The notes under the pieces: generated by a model | Databases searched by the model: none | What the model was told of the DNA's origin: nothing | The model's input: only the letters and a program-made list of their open reading frames with translations | Position numbers and translations under genes: made by a program | Part shown: one piece after another, positions 12,844 through 22,849 of the stretch | Numbering within the stretch: the stretch's first letter is position 1 | How the letters are laid out: the number at the start of each line of letters is the position of its first letter | NCBI RefSeq assembly: GCF_035046485.1 | Contig: NC_085137.1 | Location: 477,921,396 to 477,985,395, forward strand | Length of the DNA stretch: 64,000 bases | Source: Aedes albopictus | Taxonomy: Eukaryota; Arthropoda; Insecta; Diptera; Culicidae | Reading direction: 5' to 3'

Positions 12844-14946
12844 TTTCCAAAGGAATTTCTCCAGGAATTTCCGACAGAATTTCTCCTGAAATTTCTGAAG
12901 GAATTCTTCCTGAAATTTCCAAAAAAAAAATCCTTCAGGAATTTACAAAAGAGTTTCTCCAGGAATTTCCGAAGGAATTTCCAAAGGAATTCCTCCAGGA
13001 ATTTCCAATGTAATTCCTCCGGGAATTTTTAAGAAATTTCTCCAAGAATCTCTGAAGCAATTCCTCCAGGAATTTCCGAAATAATTGCTCCACGAATTTC
13101 AGAAGGAATGCATCCAAGAGATTCCGGAGGGATTTCTCCAGGAATTTCTGAAGAAATTCCGAAAGAATTCCTGCAGGAATTTCCATGAATCTTCAAACGA
13201 ATTCGTCCAGCAATTTCCGAAAGAATTCCTCCCGGAATTTCCGAAAGAATTCCTCCAGGAATTTTTGAAAGAATTCCTAACGGAATTTGTAAAGAAATTC
13301 CTCCAAGAATTTTCGAGGGAATTCCTCTTGGTATTTCCAAAAATAAAATCCAAAAAGACTTTCCGAAAAAAATTCTCCAGATTTTCCGAAGGAATACCTC
13401 CAGGAATTTCCGAAGGAATTCTTCCAGTAATTTCCGAAGAAATTATTCCAGCAATTTCCGAAGCAATTCCTCCTGCAATTTCCAAAGGAATTCGTCCAGT
13501 AGTTTCCGAAGGAATTCCTCCAGGAATCATAAAAAGCATTCCTCTAAGAAATCTGGAATGATTTTTTTCCATGAATGTCCTAAGAAATTCATCCAAGGAT
13601 TTTCTCATGAATTTCTCTATAGATTTCTGAAAGAATTCCTCCAGAAATTTCCGGAGGTATTCATCCAAGACTTTTCGAGGGAACTCCCCAAGGAATTTCC
13701 AAAGGAATTCCTCCAGAAATTTTCGAAGGAATTCGTTCAGGAATTTCCGAAATTTCCGAATGAATTTCTCCTGAAATTTCCGAATGAATCCCTCCGGGAA
13801 TCTCCAAAAGAAATCGTCCAGCAATTTCCGAAAGAATTCCTCCCGGAATTTCCGAAAGAATTCCTTCAGGATTTTCCGAAGGAATTCTGCTAGGAATTTC
13901 CGACGGTACATAATTCTCCAGGAATTTCCAAAAAAAAAAATCTAAAAAGAATTTCCAAAAAAAATCCTCCAGGAATTTCTGAAGGAATTCCTCCAGGAAT
14001 TTCCGAAGGAATTCCTCCAGGAATTTCCAAAAGAATTGGTCCAGCAATTTCCGAAGGAATTCATCCAGTAATTGCCGAAGAAATTATTGCAGGAATTTCC
14101 GAAGGAATTCCTCCTGGAATTTCCAATGAAATTCGCCCAGCAATTTCCGAAGGGATTTCTCCCGGAATTTCCGAAAGAAATCCTCCAGGAATTTCCAAAA
14201 GAATTGGTCCAGCAATTTCCGAAGGAATTCATCCAGTAATTGCCGAAGAAATTATTGCAGGAATTTCCGAAGGAATTCCTCCTGGAATTTCCAATGAAAT
14301 TCGCCCAGCAATTTCCGAAGGAATTCCTCCCGAAGTTTCTGAAAGAATTCCTCCAAGAATTCCCGATGGAAATCCTCCTGGAATTTCCGACGGAATTACT
14401 CCAGGAATTCCGCTAGGAATTTCCGAAGGAATTCCTGCAAGAATTTCCAAAAAAAAAATACAAAAAGTATTTCCGAAAAAATTCCTCTACGACTTTCCGA
14501 AGGAATTCCTCCAGGAATTTTCAATGACATTCGTCCAGCAATTTCCGAAGGAATTCCTCCAGGAATTTCCAAAAGCATTCCTCCAGGAAGTTTGGAATTA
14601 TTTTGTCCAGGAATTTCGTAAGGAATTCACCTAAGGATTTCCTCACGAATTTCTCTATGGATTTCTGAAAGAATTCCTCCACTAATCTCCGAAGGCATTC
14701 ATCCAAGATTTTCCAAAGGAACTGCCCAAGGAATTTCCAAAAGAATTGCTCCAGGAATTTCCGAAGGAATTCCTTCAGGAATTTCCGATGGCATTCTTTC
14801 AGGAATTTGCGAAGGGATTCCTCCAGGAATTTTGGATGGAATTCCTTCAGGAATTTTCAAAGGAATTCCTCCAGGTATTTCCGAAGGAATACCCTCAGGA
14901 ATTTTCGAAGGTATATCTCCAAGAATTTCCGAAGGAATTCCTGCAT
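12844..14946 (-). repeat. 24-bp repeat array, right arm (inverted)
   Basis: Same 24-bp repeat as the left arm but reverse complemented, consensus near GGAATTTCCGAAGGAATTCC plus TCCA. The change of orientation is abrupt at the palindrome 12825-12862. Runs of A (near 12914, 13928 and 14450) interrupt the phase. Open frames on both strands, up to 270 codons, are products of the periodicity. Confidence 0.85.
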
Positions 14947-15119
14947 ACATTAAAAAAATACGAGGATGCAGGAGAATTTTATTTTACTAGTCAAAAACAG
15001 CTCTGATCATCTAAGTTTTTCAGTTAAGTTAAAATATAGTTGATCGGTCAGGGGGGGGGGGCCCCCCCTGCCCCCCCCCCCCTGCCCCCCCCCCCCCTGG
15101 CTACGCCCTTGGTCCAATG

Positions 15120-15823
15120 GTATATTTATTGGTTGTTGATATTTTTCGGTGATTGTTACACACTAACGCCTCGATTTATTACTTTTCGGCTTACTCTTCT
15201 TCAGCCATCATCAGATCTAAAATATATTTCTATTAGTTACAATGTTACACAGTTTTCCCAATTACACAGCAAAAAAATTCTTGTGATATCACATCATTTT
15301 CGCTGCACATCAGTCGCGTCATAAAAATGATGTACATATTACATTTCTTCCACACAGCTAATTAGCCGCCGCAACTTGACAGGGGGTCTAGCAATCGCTA
15401 GAACCGGAACGATAGATGAATCGTAGATGAATATAAGTAAAATATTGGCATAGATTCGTACACTGATCCGTTGATTGTGAGACATATCCCTTACCTCTCG
15501 GCTATTCCACCTAGTTAAAAGGTAGATGATAAATATGATACTGCTTCTAGGTATCTGCTGGAATGGGTTTGTTGACACTTTTCAGTGCCAACCAGGGTGT
15601 GCATGATGAGTGTGATAATTGTTGGAAAACCATGTAACCGAGTGAAATTACGTTCGAAATTGGTTACATAGCCAGAAATTACGCGCCTGGATATTACAAA
15701 ATTATTTGCTGTGTATTTTCAATCACCCACTTGTCTAAATCGATACACTCGCCACTAATGTGGCTCTATTACAAATCCCCTTTTACTACATGTACAATCT
15801 TCGTGTTGGTTCGGTTTGTTACG
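15120..15823. other. No gene seen
   Basis: AT-rich sequence to the right of the giant foldback. No motif or repeat boundary could be supported. Confidence 0.4.
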
Positions 15824-16400
15824 TCATTCGTTTCTGTTCGTTCGTCTACACGATCGTTTCTTACCCACTAGGCCGTTGTATGCCGAGTCTATACCTCCAC
15901 ATTCGCGCTGCATATTCACGATTCTGTCGTCACCCATCAGCTTGATATGGAAGGCCTTCGCTATGGTTCTGCTCTCCTGGTTCTCGATCCTTTCTAATAT
16001 TTCCGTGTTGTCGAAGTCAAAATTATGTCCTTCGTCCAGGTGATGCTGGGTTAGCCCCGTTTTTGCCTCCTTCTTCCTTGTGTTGTTCCGGTGTTCGTTT
16101 ATTCTTGTCTCTAGCATCCTTCCGGTTTGTCCTACGTATATCTTACCGTCGTCCGCGAAGCGTGGTATCGCGTAGACGACGTTTTTTTATTTTCCTCTTT
16201 GGTATCGGGTCCTTCAGTTGACTAAAAACTGTGTTTTTGATTTTGTCACGTGGTTTGTGTGCTAGAGTAACGTTGTGTTAGTCAAGAATTTTCGAAAGTT
16301 TTTCGCTAAGGCATGGTATGAAGGGTGTTGACACGAATTTTGTTTCTTTTCATAAGACCTCCTCATACCGGATGCTGTTGTAGTGTTGATCGGTCCTGTT
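15824..16400 (-). pseudogene. Penelope-like element remnant (GIY-YIG end)
   Basis: On the minus strand the text runs FVSTPFIPCLSEKLSKIL, then LAHKPRDKIKNTVFSQLKDP, then KNVVYAIPRFADDGKIYVGQ, then RINEHRNNTRKKEAKTGLTQ, with HHLDEGHNFDF following. This is the C-terminal linker and GIY-YIG nuclease region of a Penelope-like retroelement. The KIYVGQTGR block is the GIY-YIG half with its following arginine, and EH in the NEHRNN block fits the family. Two in-frame stops near 16360-16280 and a frame change at the T-run near 16187 show it is dead. The reverse transcriptase is not present. Confidence 0.8.
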
Positions 16401-16619
16401 TTTTATCATCTTCGTGATAAACTACCTAGGATAGTGGTTTATTAGAAGGATCTGTCTTACAGTTGTTATCGTTTCGGATCTTTTCGTGGCATGTCAGCTT
16501 TATCGCTCGGTCTATGAGCGCGATCGCCGTATTCTTTTTATGCTGAAAGGGGCTCTCCGAATTGAAGTCAAGGTATCTTCCATTTTCTTATTTGGGTGTC
16601 CACGTCTTTGTGATTTTTC

Positions 16620-16765
16620 CGTTAAAGCATGGGTCGCAAACGTATGCCAAAGTAGTGATAGAGCTTTGAAAGCAACTCTCCAAGAGGTGAGTGTCACGAG
16701 GTGAGTGTAAATTACACTCACCTCGTGGAGACTTGCCTTCCTGGCTCCCTCACGATTTTGGTATA
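16620..16765 (+). repeat. Relic of hAT-like MITE, left/central part
   Basis: GGGTCGCAAACGTATGCCAA and the small palindrome around 16690-16735 match the centre of the intact MITE at 54208-54610. The copy is interrupted here by the Tc1-like element that starts at 16766; its right part resumes at 18466. Confidence 0.55.
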
Positions 16766-18104
16766 CAGTGTCGGACAAAACAATATGACCACCAGCCATT
16801 TTTCATACAAAACGGCCAAGTTTGACGTGTAATGCTCAGTTTCTAGTGAACCGATTTGGCAAAAATTTTGACAGTCGCCATGAAGTTACGTGAATTTTGA
16901 TTTGTATTTAAGAGGAAACAAACTATCATCCGTTACCAGAAAAATCAAAAGCAGTTTTTTTCGATGAAATTATAATCAATATTAGTGAAAATTTATCACT
17001 GTACTCTATTCACCATCTAGATAACAGTGAAATAATTTGCAATTACGGTTTTTGAATATCAAGCGAAAATACTGCTTTTGCATAATTGATGTTTGCTGAT
17101 GAGTGAATGATGGTTATTTGAGCCTTAATTGATTAAGTTCTGTTCACTACATCAAAAGTTACAGATATTAGAAACGACAAAATAATAGGACTACAAATTA
17201 AGTACCTTATCAAGAAAAAAATGTTAAATTTAAATTCATACGTTCAATATGTAGTCCGTCCAAAGTCTAACACCGTATATCAACCGGTTTTTAATTAGAT
17301 TTTGTTTTAGATTTTATAGAGTCATTTTAAAACCTCCCCCTGTGTTATAGGGATAGGGATTTCTTAAAACATCATCGCTTTTCTTCTTCTTCTTCATGCA
17401 ACATTAAATCACCAATAAAGAAAAACATGTGTTTTCACAAAAAAGTCGTTTCGTTTTTTGTGCTTCTATAACACGTACACAATTTTTCCCCCCCAATTTC
17501 CGCTGATTCTGGGTAAAAAGGCTAATGCTGCAACAAAATAAAAAAAACTTTGAATCTGGAAGTTATTAATGGGGAAAAAATCAATGTTGTACGCTTTAGC
17601 TTGCGCAGCTTTTTCTTTTCTCTCACTCACTCCCATAAACAAACACGAGAAAGATGAAAGAGGGGGTATTTTTCCCCCTCTTTTATCTCGTTTTTTCTAG
17701 TGTTCATCAAAGTTAATGAGGGAGAAGAAAGAAATTGCTGCTCACGCTAGTGGTTGTACATTATATCAAAGCAAAATGTACGTTATATCGAATTCGCTGT
17801 ATCGAGGGTTCGTTATATCTAAGATTACCTGTACTAAAATTAAGGATGCCATTTAAAGTAGGGGGCATTTTTATTGAATTGACCACAAATAACCATCATA
17901 AAAATCTGGTGTTATTGTTTTGTCGCATCGTCTATCTGTAACTTTGAAAGAAGTGAACAGAACTCAATCAATTAAATAAAAATCAAAAGCCCCGTAAGTC
18001 CATGTTGGCTGCCAAAATTCCAGCCAAATCGACTTACTATAAACCGAGTACAATACATATCGTCAAACTTGGCCATTTTGTATGAAATGTTTTGTCCGAC
18101 ACTG
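16766..18104. mobile_element. Tc1/mariner-like foldback, no transposase
   Basis: The left end CAGTGTCGGACAAAACA after TA is matched at the right by TGTTTTGTCCGACACTG ending at 18104. Further inside, CGGCCAAGTTTGACG is matched by CGTCAAACTTGGCC, and the GTTCTGTTCAC blocks near 17137 and 17955 are also inverted. The CAGTG ends fit Tc1-type elements. The ~650-bp centre carries no recognisable transposase. The left arm contains a further insertion at TTAA (16912-17124). Confidence 0.65.
16912..17124. mobile_element. 213-bp insertion at TTAA
   Basis: Comparing the two arms of the surrounding element shows extra sequence in the left arm only. It is bounded by TTAA at 16908-16911 and 17125-17128, while the right arm has a single TTAA at the matching place. 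The ends GAGGAAACAAACTATCAT and ATGATGGTTATTTGAGCC are weakly inverted. A TTAA-type (piggyBac-like) MITE is the likely reading. Confidence 0.5.
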
Positions 18105-18112
18105 CCCTTAAG

Positions 18113-18461
18113 GCGAAACTGGAAGCATTTCCTCATTTTTTTGGTTTTGGATTTTTTATTAAATAACGAAGCAATATTTTTAAAATCGGTTTTCGTGCAC
18201 ATGCAGAGTATGGATCAGGGTATCTTCTGATTTTTTTACGTGGTAGAAAATGTTTTTCGATTTTGCAGAAACCATTTTTTTGTGAAATTTTGTTCAAAAA
18301 TGGTTTCTGTTAAAACGAAAAACATTTTCTACCGCGTAAAAAATTCAGAAGATACCCTGATCCATACTCTACATGTGCACGAAAACCGATTTTGAAAATA
18401 TTGCTTCGTTATTTAATAAAAAATCAAAAACCAAAAATGAGGAATTGCTTCCAGTTTCGCC
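18113..18461. mobile_element. TTAA-type MITE, intact hairpin, copy 1
   Basis: Ends GGCGAAACTGGAAGCA and the inverse, flanked by TTAA at 18109-18112 and 18462-18465. The two arms (~165 bp each) are almost fully complementary, including the GGTATCTTCTG block. It has no coding capacity. A second copy at 36729-43653 is split by an LTR retrotransposon. The TTAA target suggests mobilisation by a piggyBac-type transposase, which is inference. Confidence 0.75.
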
Positions 18462-18465
18462 TTAA

Positions 18466-18560
18466 ATACTTTATTCGGCAAACTTTCAGATAAAACTACA
18501 AGGTTACACTGTTTTTTGATAGCATGGTTCTGAGCTGAGAAAATAAGCAGTGAGTGCTCC
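18466..18560 (+). repeat. Relic of hAT-like MITE, right part
   Basis: GGCAAACTTTCAGATAAAAC followed by TACAAGGTTA and GATAGCATGGTTCTGAGCTG matches 54488-54560 of the intact MITE. It continues the copy begun at 16620 and shows that the elements between were inserted into it. Confidence 0.6.
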
Positions 18561-19345
18561 CATTCTTGGTCCTCGGCAAAACTTATGGAGAACTTGGAAG
18601 AATTCCGGGAAGAATCTTCGGAGCAATTCCCGAAGAGATCATCAGGGGATCTTTGAAGTTACTTCTAGAGACATATTTGGAGGAATTGTCACAAAAAATC
18701 AAAGAATCCTAGCAGGAACTTCTAGAGGAATCCTCGCATGATAAAGAAATTGAAAGAGGAATGCTAACTAAACTAAATTCTGATATTATCAGAGAAATTT
18801 CTTTAAAAAAACATTGGAAGAATCCTTTAACACTTTTAGAATGAATCATCGGACACATATACCAATATGGTAAACTTTTAGGAGAATTCCTTAGAAGAAA
18901 CATCTTTAAAAATTCTAGGAGATTTTTTTTGAGGAATTGATAAAGAATTCCTCCACCGAAATTTGAAAATAAATCTTCTGTTGAATTAGGATGAATTCTG
19001 TGACAATCATGTCTGAGCATTTCCTTGAGCCAGCTTTCAAGACATTTTTGAAGGTTCTCTAATAAGATTTGTCAGAGGAATCTTAAAATAAAATTCTAGA
19101 AAAATCTTTGAAGGAATTTTCGGACAAATATACGGAAAAGTTCTTTGGAAAATTCTCCATGGAATGTGGAAGAAATTTTTCGAACAATAAATAAAAGAAT
19201 ACCTGCAAGTGTTTTCGGTGAAATTTCTTTGAAGTAAACTAGTAGCGTAGCAATTCCTGAACAAAAGGAATTTGCAGAAAATTATCGGTGAATCTCTTTA
19301 AGTTATTCTTGAAGGAAACTTATACAATTTTTAGAAATTTCTAAT
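18561..19345. repeat. Decayed GAATTCC-type repeat tract
   Basis: Words such as GGAATTCCT, AGGAATCCT and GAGGAATT recur, but the 24-bp periodicity is largely lost. It is the most eroded of the three tracts of this family in the window. Open frames inside are not called. Confidence 0.5.
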
Positions 19346-19424
19346 TTCTAATTTTAAAGTACCTATTTATGAACAAGGATCACCCATACTTACTATAAAA
19401 AAAGGATTGATGCAGTAACATCTA

Positions 19425-19625
19425 CAATCGAGTCTCCTATTAGACGCTGCCACCCACCTTACGCCTACCGCAATTTCTCAGCTATCTTGCATCCATCCCA
19501 GCTGATTTAGTGCTTACTATAGACTCATCACATACAAAAAAATAACTAAATTAGTTAGAAGATAGCCTGGAAAACACGGTGGACGTTAAGTGGGTGGCAG
19601 CGTCTAATAGCAGGAGACCGGACTG
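19425..19625. mobile_element. TA-flanked MITE (~44-bp TIRs)
   Basis: The left arm with GTCTCCTATTAGACGCTGCC is matched inverted by GGCAGCGTCTAATAGCAGGA on the right. TA flanks both ends (19423-19424, 19626-19627). A Tc1/mariner-type MITE about 200 bp long, non-coding. Confidence 0.65.
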
Positions 19626-19749
19626 TATTTTCAATAAGAATGGATAAACTTATTATAACTTAAGCGTTCCATTCACTGTTTCAATATTGAATTAAAATAC
19701 GAGCATAGATCTGAAACGAAGGACCGGTTTCCTCAACTACCTAGGAAAT

Positions 19750-19967
19750 TAGGGTATGTGTGCCATCAGTAATCTCATGCTCCCATTTTCATCCTATTCG
19801 AACAAACAATTACGGCACCGATTGACTCCGTTCGTTTTGTTTTCATGGGTGCTCACTTCTAACAAAAAATACAAAAATAAGAAACAAAACAGCGCTGTTT
19901 GTTTTTCGTGGGATGAAAATGGGAGCCACATGCTTAATAAGGGAACCAATACCCTATTATTCAAAAC
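19750..19967. mobile_element. MITE with TAGGGTA ends
   Basis: TAGGGTA at the left and TACCCTA at the right bound a segment with a second inverted pair inside, CTCCCATTTTCATCC and GGATGAAAATGGGAG. The arms are diverged between these blocks. Superfamily unknown and ends approximate. Confidence 0.45.
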
Positions 19968-20015
19968 AATACAGAACTTGGCAACTTTCCTAATCGCTTA
20001 CACATTACACAACTA

Positions 20016-20138
20016 GGGTGATTTAGATAATTTTAACAGACCGTTACGCGTATATATTATGGACACTTCCATTTGATTTTGCCGTAAATGTCCAAAATAT
20101 ATACGCATACGGGCTGTCCAAAATTCCTGAATTCCCCT
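20016..20138. repeat. Short inverted repeat
   Basis: ACGCGTATATATTATGGAC near 20046 is matched inverted by GTCCAAAATATATACGCAT near 20091, with looser pairing outward to about 20020 and 20135. Probably a MITE remnant. Confidence 0.45.
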
Positions 20139-21110
20139 AAACCGCAAGCGAAGCACTTACCCTATATCACGAGATAAATCTTTCCTGCAACCGCCGATAT
20201 CTATCCAGTGATACATCTTGTTACGATTTGCAGTTCGTTGACTCACAGAACGCAGCGACAAATCCAGACCGAGACCACAAGTTAAGATGCGCAGACATCA
20301 GACGACAGCATTCACGGGAAAATCCCCCTCGGTCTAGGCCTTTCAGTTTGTTGGGCATTTTCCTTCCCAATGCCAACTTTCCTAGGAATCCATTAGCCCG
20401 AAAGCTGCCGCCCAGACAACGAACGCCTGTCTGCACCGCTGCGCTGACGCATTCTAGTCGCTCGCTGCCTAGAGGCAAAGACTAGTCCCGCGACGCAGAT
20501 CAAACACAGCAATGGAAATTTATCCTCCGGTCGGTCAGATACCAAGATCGGATGCAAGTGACGCAGCGGCAGCTGCGGCGGGGGATGCTGAAGAGAATTA
20601 CCCGCCTGATGCCGTGCGCCTCGAAACCACTCGGAAACGGCACACTTCGCTGCTGCGATGAAGGCAACGTGCGGGCCGGTGTTTCCCCGGTGAACTTGTT
20701 CCCTAAAATGAAACACCTTCAACAACAAGTCACCAAGTCAAGCGACGTCGTTACTATCGCCGTCGCGGCCGTCGCCGGGTGTATGCAAGGGCGGTGCGAC
20801 GAAACAACGCGGTGTTGCGTAGCGTCGTGGTCGTCGTCGCCGCCGTCGGTCGTGAGACGAAGCGTGACGCACAACGAACGTGACGCGGTGATTTCAATGC
20901 GCGCGCGAGCAACACCAATTCGTTGCTGCTTGGCTGATTCGTTGATCGCCGTCACCGGCGGGCGCTGGCTGGCTAGCTGTAGAGAAGGCGTCGGACACGG
21001 GGAACGCACGGTCAGTCAGTGGGTGTTTTGTGTTGATACATTTTTTCATCTGGTGCTGGTGCTGCTGCGATTTCCTTGCGAAATGGTGAGCGTGCGTTTG
21101 GGCTACCACC
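20139..21110. other. GC-rich, CpG-rich segment without a firm gene
   Basis: Base composition is clearly richer in G+C than the surroundings and trinucleotide runs (GTCGTC, GCCGCC) are frequent. Open frames overlap on both strands, including a 191-residue plus-strand frame at 20552-21127, but none has a domain. The compositional shift resembles 5' exon or promoter DNA of insect genes. A short plausible ORF at 20512 is listed separately. Confidence 0.4.
20512..20661 (+). CDS. Candidate 49-residue ORF or 5' exon fragment
   Basis: Starts at ATG 20512 with purine at -3 and G at +4, and ends at TGA 20659-20661. The peptide begins MEIYPPVGQIPRSDASD, passes an alanine run of six, and ends with a basic stretch RKRHTSLLR. 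It sits in the GC-rich segment and has more protein-like composition than the longer overlapping frames. I do not recognise it. It may be an upstream ORF, part of a first exon, or chance. Confidence 0.22.
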   Translation: MEIYPPVGQIPRSDASDAAAAAAGDAEENYPPDAVRLETTRKRHTSLLR

Positions 21111-21113
21111 ATA

Positions 21114-21459
21114 GGGGCTGTCCATAAACCACGTGGTCATGTGGGGGGGGGGGGGGGGGGGGGGGTTCGGCTAAGGGAATGTCCATAAATTACGTCACGC
21201 AAAAATTGGTCGTTTTCAACCCCCCCTCCCCCCTATGTCACACTTTTTGTATGGAACCTCTGAAAGTTTTGTATGGGTCGTCACACTTTGCTGAACCCCC
21301 CCTCCCCCCTTAAAGCGTGACGTAATTTATGGACGCTCCCTAATGAGCATTTTGTATGGACGAATAAAAAATTTCGTATGGACAAATGACCACGGAAAGG
21401 GGGGGGGGGGGGGGTTGAGAAGTCCCAAAAAAATGACCACGTGGTTTATGGACAGCCCC
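21114..21459. mobile_element. Harbinger-type MITE (outer), 3-bp TSD
   Basis: Ends GGGGCTGTCCATAAACCACG and its inverse at 21440-21459. The 3-bp ATA flanks both sides (21111-21113, 21460-21462). Long G-tracts (about 21143-21165 and 21401-21414) lie near the ends; G-rich on the same strand, they interrupt the pairing. Ends starting GGGG with a 3-bp duplication fit PIF/Harbinger-type MITEs. A related MITE is inserted inside it. Confidence 0.65.
21175..21340. mobile_element. Harbinger-type MITE (inner), TAA TSD
   Basis: Starts GGGAATGTCCATAAATTACG and ends CGTAATTTATGGACGCTCCC. TAA flanks both sides (21172-21174, 21341-21343). It contains CCCCCCTCCCCCCTATGTCA and a GTATGGGTCGTCACACTTTG block, both shared with the copy at 31349-31506. 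The ends resemble those of the outer element, so two related families are nested. Confidence 0.7.
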
Positions 21460-21462
21460 ATA

Positions 21463-22007
21463 TCAACAAATGGAATCTGGTTGGACGGATCGATGATTGA
21501 TGAAGAGATGCTGCGGCGGGAGAAGGATGCGGATGGTGGAGATCAAGAGAGCCGGCTGTAGCGAGAGGTGCGAATTGCACGATAGAATGTAATGCGAGGG
21601 GAATGCGGGACTCGGCGGGTCGAATATTAGTTGCACTGTTTGAGGAACCATGGCTTGGTATTTTTCATGGGAACGCATTGTTCACATGAACAAATGCTGT
21701 TTGAAACGTAATTTAAAAATCGTCTTTAAGGGACCCCATGCTAAACAGATTTCCTTCAAAAGCATTTGTAACAGCAGTATTTTTTTACTTAGTGTATGAA
21801 CACCCTTCCCCATCCTTTGCCCCTCCCTATGTTGATCCAACTTCAAAAACAGACGATTTAGACACTGATTGTGCCCGTTATATTTGTTAATCTGCTTGAT
21901 AAAAATTCAAAAAAAAAATTGAAAAAGGGTCTTAAGCCTTGTCTTTAGCAAATTATCTACTTAGGCAGATTCAAATTTCATTTTGACTTTTTGTACCATC
22001 TCCCCTA
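21463..22007. other. No gene seen
   Basis: Mixed-composition spacer. A 72-residue frame at 21343-21561 runs out of the MITE and is not credible as a gene. Confidence 0.4.
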
Positions 22008-22431
22008 AGGTGGCCCACACTTATATGAAAAACAAAAATTTCGAAAAATGCCAAGTCTTACCTCCTCAATCAGTTGTTTTGGACTCCCAGAAGCTACATT
22101 CAAATTTTGAGCAAAATCGGTTGAGCCTAAGGGGGCGCTCAAAACGCTTGAAGTTTGTATGGGAAAACTTGGCCAAATGTATGCAGAAATTTTAAGTTTT
22201 CGAATTTTGCCGCTAGGTGGCGCTGTAAGCGTTCAATAATCAAACCCTTTGGTATAATTGTAGGTGACTATATGCCAAACAACTTTGTCGAAGACCGCAA
22301 GTTGATCCAACGTCTGTGAAAAAAGTTATACCCTAGGAAAAGTGAGGATAAACTTTATTTTTATTTTTCCAATACATGTAAAGGAATAATATCAATAATG
22401 AAATCTCAATACTTTGCCTCACTTTGCCTAG

Positions 22432-22701
22432 TGTAAACCAAATTATAGCTGGTGCTATCGGGAAACGATACGCACACATTTGAGTCCATTTTTCCTATAC
22501 TCAAAACTGTATGAATTCGGAGAATATAATTCAGTCTACTTTTAGCAAGCAAACGAGCGAGTTCGCTTTGATCCGTCGATCCGAAATACCCTTATGTTCG
22601 TTGGGGTCTGTGATTCTGGGGTAGCGTCGGGAAGTTGGTCGCGAGGTCCTTGGGTCAACGGTGAAGGTTGACCAAGTTCTGCGGTTCGGACGTAGTTTAC
22701 A
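22432..22701 (+). repeat. 5' LTR of gypsy-type element
   Basis: 270 bp, TG...CA ends with a 7-bp terminal inversion (TGTAAAC/GTTTACA). It carries an initiator and downstream promoter element but no clear TATA box. The copy at 27104-27373 reads identically. Confidence 0.92.
22531..22565 (+). promoter_or_regulatory. Inr + DPE core promoter in the LTR
   Basis: TCAGTC at 22531-22536 matches the arthropod initiator with A+1 at 22533. AGTTCG at 22560-22565 begins exactly at +28 and fits the first five positions of the DPE consensus RGWYV. No TATA box lies about 30 bp upstream. This is a TATA-less insect-type promoter inferred from sequence only. Confidence 0.55.
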
Positions 22702-22849
22702 AGCTGTAGACAGGATTCACAGCCGCGCGTGGTGAAAATCGGGTCGTGATCGCGGTGAAAGTAGTAGACCTCGGTGAACAATAGTGTCATACAATAGAAC
22801 TACGTGGACAACTGAAGCACATGGTTGCCGGTCAAATTTGAGGCATCGC

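Larger units (their letters stand above)
9040..15111. mobile_element. Giant foldback element with hAT-like ends
   Basis: The left end CAAAGGCGTAGCCAG (9040-9054) is matched at the right by CTGGCTACGCCCTTG (15097-15111), a 15-bp TIR with one mismatch. It is flanked by the identical 8-bp GTCCAATG at 9032-9039 and 15112-15119. An 8-bp duplication with ends starting CA(A/G)GG fits the hAT superfamily. The inside has no transposase. It consists of two opposed arrays of a 24-bp repeat that meet at a perfect palindrome near 12843. A G/C homopolymer tract (about 15048-15097) sits next to the right end. The element is non-autonomous and unusually large for this class. Confidence 0.75.

Noticed and set aside
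13099..13911. 270-codon open frame (and many others between 9.3 and 15.0 kb) encoding leucine/phenylalanine/lysine/glutamate octapeptide repeats
   Set aside because: The 24-bp repeat period is a multiple of three, so all frames stay open on both strands. The peptides merely mirror the array and there is no start context or conservation of one frame.
20552..21127. 191-residue frame in the GC-rich segment
   Set aside because: Overlaps other long frames on the opposite strand, typical of GC-rich DNA with few stops; no domain and it runs to the edge of a MITE.
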